From Methanobacteriota archaeon (GTDB lineage: Archaea; Thermoplasmatota; Thermoplasmata; RBG-16-68-12): 6,134 nt of DNA. This document shows, in pieces, positions 6,018 through 6,134 of this stretch (the first letter of the stretch is position 1; every line of letters starts with the position of its first letter). Both the position numbers and the translations under genes were made by a program. The DNA lies in the NCBI GenBank assembly GCA_005878515.1, contig VBLZ01000026.1, forward strand, positions 1 through 6,134, in the 5' to 3' direction. The notes under the pieces are model-generated. The model had not been told where the DNA came from. It was given only the letters and a program-made list of their open reading frames with translations, and ran no database searches.

Positions 6018-6089
6018 CGTCCCCTTCGAGTGGAGTGGCTGGATAACAGCCGCGGAACCTTTATAGGCGGTCCTCAGGTTCGGCCGCCG
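6018..6089. other. Intergenic region with no gene
   Basis: These 72 bases follow the CBS gene and contain the TATA box of the next gene. A weak inverted match between the end of the CBS gene (ggcggctg, 6008-6015) and cagccg near 6048 has no following T tract, so I do not call it a terminator. Confidence 0.5.
6059..6065 (+). promoter_or_regulatory. TATA box for the gene starting at about 6090
   Basis: GGAACCTTTATAGG is the strongest archaeal promoter-like sequence in the window, with core CTTTATA and a BRE-like GGAA. Its centre is 28 bases upstream of a TTG codon that opens the frame running to the window end, which predicts a leaderless mRNA. Confidence 0.65.
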
Positions 6090-6134
6090 TTGGCCCGTTT
6101 CGTCAAGGTTTCTCAGCAAGAACTCGATTCGGTC
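6090..6134 (+). CDS. Unidentified gene, first 15 codons only
   Basis: A TTG at 6090-6092 opens a frame reading MARFVKVSQQELDSV, which stays open to the window end. The start is chosen because it falls 28 bases from the centre of a good TATA box, as expected for a leaderless archaeal message. No ATG or GTG competes in this frame after the box. The residues are too few for me to recognise a family. The start codon is an inference and the true start could lie beyond the window. Confidence 0.45.
   Translation, partial: MARFVKVSQQELDSV

Noticed and set aside
6003..6055. Hairpin terminator after the CBS gene
   Set aside because: The inverted match is only about six bases, with a long loop and no T run after it.

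Overview
The window looks like chromosomal DNA from a GC-rich archaeon. The evidence is an archaeal-type NAC protein with a UBA tail, an ABCE1/Rli1 ribosome-recycling ATPase, an archaeal AMMECR1 protein, and TATA-like boxes about 27-36 bases upstream of start codons with little or no 5' leader. The CTTTATA-style boxes and high GC make a Thermoplasmatota-like euryarchaeal lineage my best guess, but this is a weak inference.

Layout. Positions 1-448 hold a minus-strand pair, nac followed by the first 25 codons of a membrane protein, with an ATGA stop/start overlap. A 101-base divergent promoter region (449-549) separates nac from the plus-strand ABCE1 gene (550-3462). ABCE1 converges with the minus-strand pyrC gene (3468-4718) across a 5-base gap. 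pyrC overlaps the upstream AMMECR1-family gene (4705-5322) by 14 bases, so the two probably form one operon. A second divergent promoter region (5323-5483) separates AMMECR1 from a plus-strand protein with two CBS domains and a zinc ribbon (5484-6017). After 72 non-coding bases with a clear TATA box, a further gene starts at about 6090 and runs off the end.

The most striking element is in ABCE1. The 970-residue frame is a normal archaeal ABCE1 of 598 residues interrupted by a 372-residue class 1 intein (715-1830) with an intact-looking LAGLIDADG homing endonuclease. The intein sits inside the second CxxCxxCxxxCP iron-sulphur motif, immediately before a cluster-ligand cysteine. That cysteine is the +1 splicing nucleophile before splicing and an Fe-S ligand afterwards. 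Another cluster ligand is at position -3 relative to the intein's Cys1. ABCE1 Fe-S assembly, and so probably ribosome recycling, therefore depends on protein splicing, and the cysteine arrangement makes redox-sensitive splicing plausible. The intein's arginine codons differ from those of its host, which suggests recent acquisition.

Functionally, the left part concerns translation: NAC handles nascent chains and ABCE1 splits ribosomes. The middle concerns pyrimidine synthesis, plus the poorly understood AMMECR1 family. The right is a probable ligand-sensing regulator. I see no CRISPR array, tRNA, rRNA, insertion sequence or convincing terminator.
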